From NCBI RefSeq assembly GCF_900115925.1, contig NZ_FOYF01000001.1:62001-126000 (forward strand): 64,000 nt of DNA, written 5' to 3'. Positions 52,377 to 60,195 of the stretch are shown in pieces. Positions within the stretch are counted from its first letter, which is position 1, and every line of letters starts with the position of its first letter. Below the pieces are notes generated by a model. It was given only the letters and a program-made list of their open reading frames with translations, ran no database searches and was not told where the DNA came from. Made by a program: the position numbers and the translations under genes. The stretch is from Bacillus sp. cl95 (GTDB lineage Bacteria; Bacillota; Bacilli; Bacillales; Cytobacillaceae).

Positions 52377-53336
52377 TTAAGAGGATGAGCATGAACTACA
52401 GGAACTACAAGAAGAATGCGAGCTGCAGGATGAGTGCGAACCGCCGTCTGAATGCCCTCCAAATCCATCGTGATGATGGCCGTGGTGACCACCATCTGAG
52501 GAGCCACTTGCCGAATCAACGCCAAAAATATCTTTAAAATCACGATCATGGTCTTCACAATCTACATACGCAAAGTAACCGTCACTTGCATCCTTGCTTT
52601 CCTTATATTTCTCTTGCCAAAATCGAACTTTATCCGTTTTGTGCTCTTTGAATCTATGTACAAAAGCGACGAAAGTGACCTCAGATTCTTTACTTGTCGG
52701 CCTTCTCATGTATTCATCTTTTAAGCTTGTAATCTCTTCTTTTTCAAAATGATTGAGCCATTCCTGACCCTTTCCTTGTTTGAAAAATCCGCCCCAAATC
52801 TTATTGGCCACGGCATCGATAGTGAACAGTTGGACATAACAAACGTCAAAGTATGTTCGTTCTTGTGGCTTAAAAACAGGTTTTGTATGAGGGATATGAT
52901 GTATATAATGGCCGATAAATTCTTCACAAAAATCTGCATACTCTTGTTCATATTTAAGCATGAAGTGCCATAAATCATCTACTTTTGTATTAAACATTTC
53001 AACCTTCTTAAAAACTGCAGTCATGATAAAATAGCGTTTTAACTCTCTCCAAAATTGATTGACTTCAAACTGAGTATATCTGGGATATTTCATTCTAAAT
53101 TCTGTGTTTACTTTTTCCATATACTCGATATTCAGGGCTTCATTTATTTTGCGCGCCAAATCATCCGTTACAACATCATTGTGGTCAATAAGTAGCGTGT
53201 CTTTAAAATTCGCACGAAATCCATTGATAAATCGTTCTTTTCTTTCCGATTCTTTCTCACTACCAATAATAATTGCAAAAATAACAAATGCTGCGATGAA
53301 TAAGATTCCACCTATCACTACTAGCACAGGCATCAT
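52377..53336 (-). CDS. Membrane-anchored protein with His/Gly/Ser/Cys-rich tail
   Basis: The start is taken at 53336, five nt after AAAGGG; an adjacent ATG is equally possible. The 319-residue protein has a single N-terminal helix (about 4-26), a helical middle domain (about 30-265) and a low-complexity tail from about residue 278. The tail contains GGHHGHHHDGFGGHSDGGSH, then SSCSSHSSCSSCSSCSSS. It could bind zinc or copper through the clustered His and Cys. Similar tails occur in uncharacterised membrane proteins. No family assigned. Confidence 0.7.
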   Translation of the reverse strand: MMPVLVVIGGILFIAAFVIFAIIIGSEKESERKERFINGFRANFKDTLLIDHNDVVTDDLARKINEALNIEYMEKVNTEFRMKYPRYTQFEVNQFWRELKRYFIMTAVFKKVEMFNTKVDDLWHFMLKYEQEYADFCEEFIGHYIHHIPHTKPVFKPQERTYFDVCYVQLFTIDAVANKIWGGFFKQGKGQEWLNHFEKEEITSLKDEYMRRPTSKESEVTFVAFVHRFKEHKTDKVRFWQEKYKESKDASDGYFAYVDCEDHDRDFKDIFGVDSASGSSDGGHHGHHHDGFGGHSDGGSHSSCSSHSSCSSCSSCSSS

Positions 53337-53394
53337 AACCACCCTTTCTATCTAAAACATAATCACCATACTTTACCAATTCATTATATCATGA

Positions 53395-53428
53395 AGAAAA
53401 TCCTTTTCGTGGTAAGAAAAGGATTTTC
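53395..53428. terminator. Hairpin terminator
   Basis: AAAATCCTTTTC / GAAAAGGATTTT, flanked by A/T runs; it ends the alpha-glucosidase remnant. Confidence 0.8.
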
Positions 53429-53431
53429 GTG

Positions 53432-53652
53432 TTAAATCTGATATATTTTTGCTTCGTAAGGCTTAAGTGTCATCTTTTTATCAAGAATTTCAAAGTCATC
53501 ATAATTTCCGATAATCAGTTGTTTCTTCGAACCTAACACCTGTCATCCCAATTTCTTCTCCTGAGAAATGTAAGGAGTTCCTGGTAGGGTATGTAGAATC
53601 ACCGCAAACAGTTTTGCTGAACCACCGCTTCCTTCCACCATGTCTTTCTCAT
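53432..53652 (-). pseudogene. Remnant of a GH13 alpha-glucosidase (MalL/oligo-1,6-glucosidase) gene
   Basis: The 221-bp relic keeps an intact start: GGAGG, then ATG, MRKTWWKEAVV, matching the start of MalL-type enzymes. It then jumps to SAKLFAVILHTLPGTPYI, the region before the family's QGEEIGM motif, and after a one-base shift reads GMTGVRFE. A second shift leads to KQLIIGNYDDFEILDKKM and TLKPYEAKIYQI, the normal C-terminus, with the stop codon and terminator still present. About 1.4-1.5 kb has been lost through internal deletions. It cannot encode an enzyme. Confidence 0.8.
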
Positions 53653-53667
53653 CGTTTTCCTCCTAAA

Positions 53668-53988
53668 TTAAGCATTCTGCTTCCAATTCGAATTAAATAA
53701 GGCGACTTTGTAAGGAAATAACGTTGCATTCATGACGCCTTTTTTCACGGCCGGGTCATTTTCCATAAATTCTTTCGCAGCTTCTTCCGTTGCGACTTGA
53801 AAGATTGCGATGCCGAATGTATCTTCATTCATCATATCCGTACGTCCTGCTAAAATAAGAGTTCCGTTTTTTTCAGCACTTTGCAAGTACTGAAAATGTT
53901 CACCAACAATATTATTTTCAACTTCACTCCAATTATCAGGGTTTACTAGTTTTGGTACTAATTTCAACACATAAATAAACTGGTTCAT
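53668..53988 (-). CDS. YciI-family protein
   Basis: A 106-residue YciI/YCII-type protein (QFIYVLKLVPKLVNPDNWSE, then GEHFQYLQSAEKNGTLILAG and FGIAIFQVATEEAAKEFM). The family resembles ferredoxin-like chlorite-dismutase relatives; most members have no known activity. GGAGGG is near the start codon. Independent gene. Confidence 0.82.
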   Translation of the reverse strand: MNQFIYVLKLVPKLVNPDNWSEVENNIVGEHFQYLQSAEKNGTLILAGRTDMMNEDTFGIAIFQVATEEAAKEFMENDPAVKKGVMNATLFPYKVALFNSNWKQNA

Positions 53989-54205
53989 GACATACCCTCC
54001 CTCTTATAGTTTATTTTATCACGATATGAATGAAAGCGGATTCCTACTGTGTCAAAAATAGATGATAACGAAATGCATGATATAAACTCGATTTTTGTTA
54101 AGAATGTTGTCGATTTAATCTTTTCAAGAAATTGAAACTAATTATAGGGTTGTTGCGACTAAAATGTTGTGAAAACAAACAACTAGACATTTGGAGGTTA
54201 TCAAC

Positions 54206-54694
54206 ATGATTCAATCTTTACGCTTACCAAAAATCATTACCGTAGGGCTGGCTATTATCGCACTTGCCATGGCATTTATTTTTACACCGTTTCCACAAAA
54301 AGCGGATGCATCCGTTTCTTGGGGGCAGGAAGTTACAGAGGTTGGCAAGCGCTTGATCGGTAAGCCATATAAATGGGGCGGGAACACACCAAAAGGGTTC
54401 GATGCTTCAGGATACACCCAATATGTATTCAAAAACTCTGCATTAAAAATGAACCTGCCCCATTCTTCCAAAGAACAATACAAACTTGGAACAGTTGTTA
54501 AGCAGAAAGACCTTAATGAAGGCGATTTGGTTTTCTTTAATACTGATGGGAAAGGCGTATCTTTTGTAGGCATTTATGTAAGCAATGGACAATTTCTAGC
54601 AGTTACAGTCAATAAAGGAGTTTGCTTACAGTCTTTAAGTACAAAGTACTGGAAAGATCGTTACGTGGGTGCAAAACGTGTGATAAAAAAATAA
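54206..54694 (+). CDS. Secreted NlpC/P60 pseudoenzyme
   Basis: The ATG at 54206 follows TGGAGG by 8 nt, giving 162 residues. A signal peptide (cleavage near ADA-SVS, about residue 35) is followed by a complete-length NlpC/P60 domain. The catalytic Cys of GFDCSG is Ala67 (GFDASG). The His of the SHxGIY motif is Phe120 (SFVGIY), and the third catalytic position is Ala132. All three triad positions are therefore non-catalytic, while the surrounding fold residues are intact. A wall-binding, scaffolding or inhibitory role is likelier than hydrolysis. Confidence 0.88.
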   Translation: MIQSLRLPKIITVGLAIIALAMAFIFTPFPQKADASVSWGQEVTEVGKRLIGKPYKWGGNTPKGFDASGYTQYVFKNSALKMNLPHSSKEQYKLGTVVKQKDLNEGDLVFFNTDGKGVSFVGIYVSNGQFLAVTVNKGVCLQSLSTKYWKDRYVGAKRVIKK

Positions 54695-54734
54695 GTATTT
54701 CCCTTCCACCCCCCGTGGAGGTTGAAATAGCATG

Positions 54735-54764
54735 AACCGTCAGGATCCTTCTTGACGGTTTTAT
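54735..54764 (+). terminator. Terminator of the NlpC/P60-like gene
   Basis: AACCGTCA / TGACGGTT stem followed by TTATT. Confidence 0.8.
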
Positions 54765-54784
54765 TAATAATTTGATAAACCATA

Positions 54785-54809
54785 GTTTACCTCTACTAAT
54801 TAAGGGTAT
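54785..54809 (+). promoter_or_regulatory. Sigma-B promoter of csbD-like gene
   Basis: GTTTAC (54785-54790), 13-nt spacer, GGGTAT (54804-54809), a near-consensus general-stress promoter. Confidence 0.82.
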
Positions 54810-54848
54810 ATACATCATATAACCATTTTCACTAAGGAGGAATCGATC

Positions 54849-55052
54849 ATGAACAAAGATCAAACAAAAGGTACATTCGATCAAATCAAAGGTGAAACAA
54901 AAGAAGGCTTTGGCCGTCTGACTAACAATGAGTCTTTAGAAGCTGAAGGAAAAATGGACAAGTTCGTTGGTAATGTAAAAGAAAAATTTGGTGACGTGAA
55001 AGAGAAAGCTGCTGAAGAATTCAACGATCACACAGACAAAAATCGCTACTAA
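54849..55052 (+). CDS. CsbD-family stress protein
   Basis: A 67-residue hydrophilic protein with the CsbD pattern: DQTKGTFDQIKGETKEGFGRLT, EAEGKMDKFVGNVKEKFGDV. AAGGAGG lies upstream. CsbD is a classical sigma-B-dependent general-stress protein of unknown activity, and the promoter seen here fits. A terminator follows at about 55063-55099. Confidence 0.9.
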   Translation: MNKDQTKGTFDQIKGETKEGFGRLTNNESLEAEGKMDKFVGNVKEKFGDVKEKAAEEFNDHTDKNRY

Positions 55053-55062
55053 TTTTAACTGA

Positions 55063-55099
55063 AGATCAGCTCCCCAATTATGGGAAGCTGATTTTTTTA
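55063..55099 (+). terminator. Terminator of the csbD-like gene
   Basis: ATCAGCTCCCC / GGGAAGCTGAT stem followed by Ts. Confidence 0.8.
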
Positions 55100-55119
55100 G
55101 GGAAAAAATTAAAAAAACA

Positions 55120-56094
55120 TCATATATTGCACTGCTTTTCTTCTATGAATCTTTGATATTCTTGCATGATTTTTTTGATGATTGATCGGACAGGGAGAAT
55201 CTCTTGAATTTCATGAACCCTTGCTCCGGCAAAGACAAGCCCATTTTCACAATCTCCCTCCATTGATGTCAATAAAGAATCTAGTGTGCAGAAGCGATAA
55301 GAACAATTTTTTAAGCAATCATGACATTTCTTAATTTTTAATTTTTGATCATCTGAAATCATATCTGTAAAGTTATTTTTAATGGCTCGCCCATGTAAGC
55401 CAACAGTTGTCTTCACCAACATAGTATCCTCTTTACGTGCCTTAACGTACTTCTCCTTAAAAGACGTTGGTGCATCACACTCTTCACTGGCTACGAACCT
55501 CGTTCCCATTTGTACACCTGCAGCTCCCATACCTAGTGCTCGTGCTAAATCTTGTCCAGTCATGATTCCACCTGCAGCGATAACTGGTATCTTAACCGCA
55601 TCAACTACTTCCGGAAGAATCTCAAACAATGGGTGATCAGTTCCAAGGTGTCCGCCTGCTTCATGGCCCTCCACCACTATCGCTGACGCTCCTAATCTTT
55701 CAGATAATCTTGCAAGCTTAGCAGAAGAAACGATGGAAATAACTGGTATACCCGCTTCTTTCCCCCATGTATACATGTCTCTTGATATACCTGCTCCAGA
55801 GATAATAAAATCAACCTTTTCTTCAATTGCCGCTTTCATTTTTTCTGCGAAATCATTCATGGCAAAAAGAACATTTACCCCTATATATCCATTTCCTATG
55901 ACACTCTCTTTGGCTTTACGAATATGCATTCGCATGTCGCTAATGGATATTCCTGTTCCAGAGATAATCCCGATTCCACCAGCATTTGCTACTGCAGATG
56001 CTAATCTGCTTAATGAAATACCTACCCCCATTCCCCCTTGCATGATTGGGAATTCAGGTGACATATGGCCGATTTTTAATTTTGGAATGTTCAA
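55120..56094 (-). CDS. Nitronate monooxygenase (NPD/FabK-like)
   Basis: A 324-residue FMN-dependent TIM-barrel. PIMQGGMGVGISLSRLA, VEGHEAGGHLG (catalytic-region His) and PVIAAGGIMTGQDLARALGMGAAGVQMGTRF are the NPD family signatures. Unusually, the C-terminal region has a CHDCLKNCSYRFC cluster of four cysteines, which may bind metal. The start is a TTG 7 nt after GAGG. It oxidises nitroalkanes or acts as an enoyl-ACP reductase-like enzyme. Confidence 0.88.
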   Translation of the reverse strand: MNIPKLKIGHMSPEFPIMQGGMGVGISLSRLASAVANAGGIGIISGTGISISDMRMHIRKAKESVIGNGYIGVNVLFAMNDFAEKMKAAIEEKVDFIISGAGISRDMYTWGKEAGIPVISIVSSAKLARLSERLGASAIVVEGHEAGGHLGTDHPLFEILPEVVDAVKIPVIAAGGIMTGQDLARALGMGAAGVQMGTRFVASEECDAPTSFKEKYVKARKEDTMLVKTTVGLHGRAIKNNFTDMISDDQKLKIKKCHDCLKNCSYRFCTLDSLLTSMEGDCENGLVFAGARVHEIQEILPVRSIIKKIMQEYQRFIEEKQCNI

Positions 56095-56269
56095 TTCAAA
56101 ACCTCATTTCTTTTTCAATGGATAATACCTTTTTATATTAGCAAGGTTTTGTAAGAACAAGAGTGATTTTTTTAACACCTGGTACTAAGAGTTAATAGTA
56201 TTTCCTAGTCATGACACAAAATGTTCATAAATAAAACTCCCCTATCATCCGATAAGAGAGCTTGATATT

Positions 56270-57259
56270 TTATAATGCTGATTTTGCACCTAAATAACGA
56301 GTTTTCCAATAACTAAGACTCATATCACTAATGGTTACACCCGTTGATGATCCTGCATGAATAAACTTATTATTTCCTAAATAAATCCCTGCATGTGATG
56401 GACCTGAAGTATACGTTTCAAAGAAAACCATATCTCCCACTTTTGGTGTGGATACCGATGTAGTAGCAGTCCAAATGGACGCTACAGTTCTTGGAATCGT
56501 CACGCCTACTTTGTTGAAGACATATTTTAAATATCCGCTACAATCGAATCCAGATGGTGTATTTCCTCCCCAAACATAAGGAGTTCCAATATATTTTTTT
56601 GCTTCAACAATCAACTCATCAACTTTTGATTGGGCACTCACAGTTGTTGCAGGGGCAGTCTCAGTTGTTGAAGGTGCTGCAGTGCCTGAAACCTTTAAAA
56701 CTTGACCTACATAGATTGTGTCTGAGCTTAGATTATTTATAGATTTCAGCTGAGTTACACTCATGTCATAACGTGATGCGATCGCCCATAATGAATCTCC
56801 GCTTTGAACTTTATAAGTTGTCACGTTCGCTGAAGTAGATGTTGGAGCTGGAGTAGCAACCGCTCCTTTTAAAACTAGTGTTTGACCAGGATATATCGTA
56901 TCTGAACTTAAGTTATTAAGTGATTTTAACGTTGATACCGAAATATTGTTTTGAGTCGCAATTTCCCACAATGTATCTCCGGACTTAACAACATAATTGC
57001 TAGTTTGAGAGACAGTAGTTGAAGTAGCATGACTGTGTGGAGCTAGTAAAGATAGTTCTTGATTTACATAAATCGTGTCGCTAGAAAGATTGTTCCAAGA
57101 TTTTAGATTACTAACTGAAATATTGTTTTCTTGTGATATTTTCCATAGACTATCACCCGAAACGACATTATATGTATTTTCATGAGCACTTGCGGCTCCT
57201 CCAAAAGACGATGTCAATATGCCAACTGTTGCTGCTGCACTAATAATTTGTTTTTTCAA
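56270..57259 (-). CDS. LysM-NlpC/P60 DL-endopeptidase, LytE/CwlS-like
   Basis: The start is a TTG at 57259, 8 nt after AAGGGAG; a GTG upstream overlaps the ribosome site. The 329-residue enzyme has a signal peptide, three LysM repeats (YNVVSGDSLWKIS, YVVKSGDTLWEIA, YKVQSGDSLWAIA), a Thr/Ala-rich linker and a C-terminal NlpC/P60 domain with C240, H289 and H301 intact. It should cleave D-Glu-meso-DAP bonds in the wall. It resembles LytE/CwlS, whose genes are usually controlled by WalR or sigma-H; no WalR box was checked. Confidence 0.93.
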   Translation of the reverse strand: MKKQIISAAATVGILTSSFGGAASAHENTYNVVSGDSLWKISQENNISVSNLKSWNNLSSDTIYVNQELSLLAPHSHATSTTVSQTSNYVVKSGDTLWEIATQNNISVSTLKSLNNLSSDTIYPGQTLVLKGAVATPAPTSTSANVTTYKVQSGDSLWAIASRYDMSVTQLKSINNLSSDTIYVGQVLKVSGTAAPSTTETAPATTVSAQSKVDELIVEAKKYIGTPYVWGGNTPSGFDCSGYLKYVFNKVGVTIPRTVASIWTATTSVSTPKVGDMVFFETYTSGPSHAGIYLGNNKFIHAGSSTGVTISDMSLSYWKTRYLGAKSAL

Positions 57260-57608
57260 TGATTGCACTCCCTTGAATTCGTTTACAAACCCATATTAGG
57301 TTTTTTTAAACATAGTGGGTACCCCAAATAAATGGGTGTAAAGGGAGAAATATCCTTCTCATCCATTATTATCATTGATTTTTACAAATATAAAAAAAAG
57401 CCTTCGTATCTATTAAGTCTTGATACCAGGGCTTTTTTGATAGTTTTTATCCACCTACTGAAATCTAAATGTAACATTCTTTTAACATAAACTTGTCAGT
57501 TTTTTCAATATTCCATTCACACGTTTTGTAGAAATTTTGTAACAAAGAGTTCGTCCACAAAATAACTACATCACTATAATGATGTTAAATGAAATAATTC
57601 ATAGAAGT
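57260..57608. other. Divergent intergenic region
   Basis: Contains the promoters of the LytE-like gene (leftward) and the radical SAM gene (rightward; TATAAT at 57575-57580), and an orphan terminator-like hairpin at 57394-57437. Confidence 0.5.
57394..57437. terminator. Orphan bidirectional terminator-like hairpin
   Basis: AAAAAAGCC-TTC-GTATC pairs with GATAC-CAG-GGCTTTTTT across an 11-nt loop. It lies between divergent genes, so neither needs it; it could end a small RNA transcribed from this gap. Confidence 0.5.
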
Positions 57609-58766
57609 ATGGTGATAAAAGTGCGAGAAAAGGTAAATCATCCTCTACCCTTTACGGTAGATTATCATATCAATCCGTATATTGTCATATGGGAAGTAAC
57701 TAGAGCGTGTGAGCTAAAATGTGTGCATTGCCGTGCAGATGCACAATTGAAACCACATCCACATGAACTTTCAGATCAGGAAGGCAAAAATCTAATCGAT
57801 CAAATATATGAGATGAATAATCCTATGCTTGTCTTCACAGGAGGTGATTGCATGTTACGTGATGATCTCTTCGATCTAGCTGAATATGCAATCAATAAAG
57901 GTATGCGCGTGTCCATGACCCCGAGTGCAACCGAAAACGTTACAAAGGAAAAGATGAAACAGGCAAAAAGTGTTGGTTTATCCAGGTGGGGATTTAGTCT
58001 CGATGGACCAACATCTGAAATTCATGATCATTTCCGCGGAACACCAGGTTCTTTCAATCTTACAATTGAGAAAATACGTTTTTTAAATGAACTACATATG
58101 CCTCTTCAAATCAATACTGTTATTTCACAATATAATTTTCTTCATTTAGAGAAGATGGCTGAGCTGGTCGGTGAGTTAAAAGCGGTGATGTGGTATATTT
58201 TCCTCCTAGTTCCTACTGGTAGAGGACAGTTCGAAGATTGCATCTCTCCTATTCAACATGAAAAGGTATTTCGATGGCTTTATGAATTAAGTAAGACAGC
58301 TCCATATGATATAAAAACTACTGCTGCACAGCACTATAGACGCGTTGTTCTACAACAAAAGGCACTAGAGAAAAAGATTGACAGTGATATATATAAATAC
58401 GAAGATACGATGACAATGGATCAAAACAAAATGTTGGATGGGTTAAAAAGAGCACCAAAAGGCGTCAATGATGGGAATGGATTTCTATTTATTTCACATA
58501 CAGGGGATGTATTACCAAGCGGTTTGCTGCCTATCAAAGGCGGAAATATTCGTGAGAATCCCCTTGCACAAATCTATCGCCATTCAAAAGTGTTCCAAGA
58601 ATTAAGAAACCCTGACCTATACAAAGGAAAATGCGGGGTATGCGAATATCGCTACATATGTGGTGGATCACGCTCTAGAACATATGCTGTTACCGGAGAT
58701 TATCTGGAAAGTGATCCTTTTTGTGTGTATGTACCAAAGAACCTACGAAATAAGAATCGTTTGTAA
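57609..58766 (+). CDS. Radical SAM/SPASM protein (TIGR04053-like)
   Basis: About 385 residues from ATG 57609; the first ATGs upstream overlap a TATAAT box and are unlikely starts. A GTG at 57621 is an alternative. CELKCVHC (CxxxCxxC) binds the radical-SAM cluster, and GRGQFED and related stretches continue the barrel. The C-terminal SPASM part has CGVCEYRYICGGSRSRTYA and a final Cys (DPFC), enough for an auxiliary cluster. It resembles AhbD-like heme-modification enzymes. No peptide precursor gene is adjacent. Confidence 0.85.
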   Translation: MVIKVREKVNHPLPFTVDYHINPYIVIWEVTRACELKCVHCRADAQLKPHPHELSDQEGKNLIDQIYEMNNPMLVFTGGDCMLRDDLFDLAEYAINKGMRVSMTPSATENVTKEKMKQAKSVGLSRWGFSLDGPTSEIHDHFRGTPGSFNLTIEKIRFLNELHMPLQINTVISQYNFLHLEKMAELVGELKAVMWYIFLLVPTGRGQFEDCISPIQHEKVFRWLYELSKTAPYDIKTTAAQHYRRVVLQQKALEKKIDSDIYKYEDTMTMDQNKMLDGLKRAPKGVNDGNGFLFISHTGDVLPSGLLPIKGGNIRENPLAQIYRHSKVFQELRNPDLYKGKCGVCEYRYICGGSRSRTYAVTGDYLESDPFCVYVPKNLRNKNRL

Positions 58767-58769
58767 ACG

Positions 58770-58806
58770 AAAAGAGTCTTCTCCCAGTTTGGGAGAAGAC
58801 TCTTTT
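58770..58806 (+). terminator. Terminator of the radical SAM gene
   Basis: AAAAGAGTCTTCTCCC / GGGAGAAGACTCTTTT, a 16-bp perfect stem. Confidence 0.93.
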
Positions 58807-58918
58807 GATTCTTAAATAGCAGACTCATTCATTGACCAATTCCACTAGAATAAAAATTAACTTGAATAGAAAAATTATTGAAATCTTAGAAAAGAAGAAT
58901 TAAATTCATGAATTCCCG

Positions 58919-59506
58919 TCACAAAATACCCATGTATTTGCCGACAACTTCGTCGAAATCACCGTAATTTTCTAAATGAAAATCTGCTTCTCCATTTGGA
59001 TTTTGGAATAAGCATGTTTTGATCCCTAGTTGTCTGGCAGGAATTACGTCAAGTTCCCTGTCTCCAATAGCAAGGTCTATTTGGTGGTTGCGGTGCAAAT
59101 ATTCATATGAAGCGGTATGCGGTTTTCTTGGATAACCATCGTCACCTGCAACTATCTCTGAGATTAGACTTTCAAGGTTATGCAGTTTCAACACATTTTC
59201 AACATCTACTCTTTCTTTATGTGTCATAATGACGTTTTTATTTGCCTTCTGTAAAACTTCCATAACACCTGGGAATGGCAAGAAGTCCTCTGGGCTTAGG
59301 TTTCTCACTTGTGCGCGAACTTCCCTTTCCTGCTCCTCATTCATCCCAAATGAACGAAATGCATGATCAAAAGAAACTTTCAGCTTAGAAAATACTTCTT
59401 CCTCCGAAATACCTTCTCCGACCGCTTTTTTAAAGATAGCCGTATAGGCAGGATATGTATTAAAAAGTGTTCCATCAAAATCCCATAGTATGTTCAATAC
59501 TTTCAC
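58919..59506 (-). CDS. HAD-IA phosphatase
   Basis: A 195-residue HAD hydrolase. Motif I is WDFDGTLFNTYPAY, motif II IMTHKER, motif III RKPHTASYEY and motif IV AIGDRELDVIPARQLG. A small helical cap sits at about 15-80. Likely a phosphoglycolate- or beta-phosphoglucomutase-like phosphatase; the substrate is unknown. Confidence 0.87.
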   Translation of the reverse strand: MKVLNILWDFDGTLFNTYPAYTAIFKKAVGEGISEEEVFSKLKVSFDHAFRSFGMNEEQEREVRAQVRNLSPEDFLPFPGVMEVLQKANKNVIMTHKERVDVENVLKLHNLESLISEIVAGDDGYPRKPHTASYEYLHRNHQIDLAIGDRELDVIPARQLGIKTCLFQNPNGEADFHLENYGDFDEVVGKYMGIL

Positions 59507-59635
59507 CTCATGTACAAATATAGATTAGTTTTGAGAATTTGGCGATTAACTTTTGAATAATCTGGCTGATAAAACGATCTTGATCCTTAAATTCAATTGA
59601 GACTTTACCATTGGATTAACGAAACAAAATAAAAG

Positions 59636-59662
59636 AGCCCTACAATAGAGCTCTTCCTAATA
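59636..59662 (-). terminator. Terminator
   Basis: On the minus strand AAGAGC / GCTCTT with an 11-nt loop, followed by TTATTTT. Confidence 0.65.
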
Positions 59663-59965
59663 TTACTCCCAATCCTTGTGTTCAATCGTTCCACCTGTAA
59701 AATCCAATGTATTGCGTTCACCTTTGTAAATGATTTTTCCTTCTTTTTGGATAATCAATTTTTCGTAAGTAAATACTTCTTCACCGTTTGGAAGATGAAC
59801 GACTACTTTTCTTCCTAAATCTATCTTTGGCGCATCAATTTTAATTTGATTTTGAGAATACTGCATCAGTCCAATTCCTAGTAAAATGCAGGTTAGAAAG
59901 AAGAGCAACGTCCCTTTCCAGAAAAAAGTCGTTGGCTTATCGTGGTATAGTTCCGTTCTTGTCAT
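59663..59965 (-). CDS. Small membrane-anchored protein, unknown
   Basis: The ATG at 59965 lies about 8 nt after GGGGGT, giving 100 residues. One N-terminal helix (FFWKGTLLFFLTCILLGIGLM) leads to a beta-rich exterior domain (RKVVVHLPNGEEVFTYEKLIIQ). No family recognised. Confidence 0.6.
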   Translation of the reverse strand: MTRTELYHDKPTTFFWKGTLLFFLTCILLGIGLMQYSQNQIKIDAPKIDLGRKVVVHLPNGEEVFTYEKLIIQKEGKIIYKGERNTLDFTGGTIEHKDWE

Positions 59966-60132
59966 ATTTTCTACCCCCATTTGTTGATTGAGCACTACTG
60001 ATCATCATCCAGCAGTTTCCTTTGTTACATTAATTACCCCGCGTTTCTGAAAACTAATCTTGTGTAAAGAAAAAGTTTCAACACAAACTAACATATGCAG
60101 TATCGGCTAAAAATTGACTATTAAAACGAAAA

Positions 60133-60162
60133 TTGGGAACAAACATAAAATTCCGCTATAAT
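60133..60162 (+). promoter_or_regulatory. Promoter of the M42 peptidase gene
   Basis: TTGGGA (60133-60138), 18-nt spacer, TATAAT (60157-60162). Confidence 0.6.
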
Positions 60163-60195
60163 AGGGATATATTTTACAAAAGGGGGCATTTTCAA

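Noticed and set aside
54211-54573. Antisense frame over the NlpC/P60-like gene
   Set aside because: No ribosome site and fully contained in a recognised gene.
57579-57608. Longer N-terminus for the radical SAM protein
   Set aside because: The first ATG codons overlap a TATAAT box, so they would precede the transcription start.
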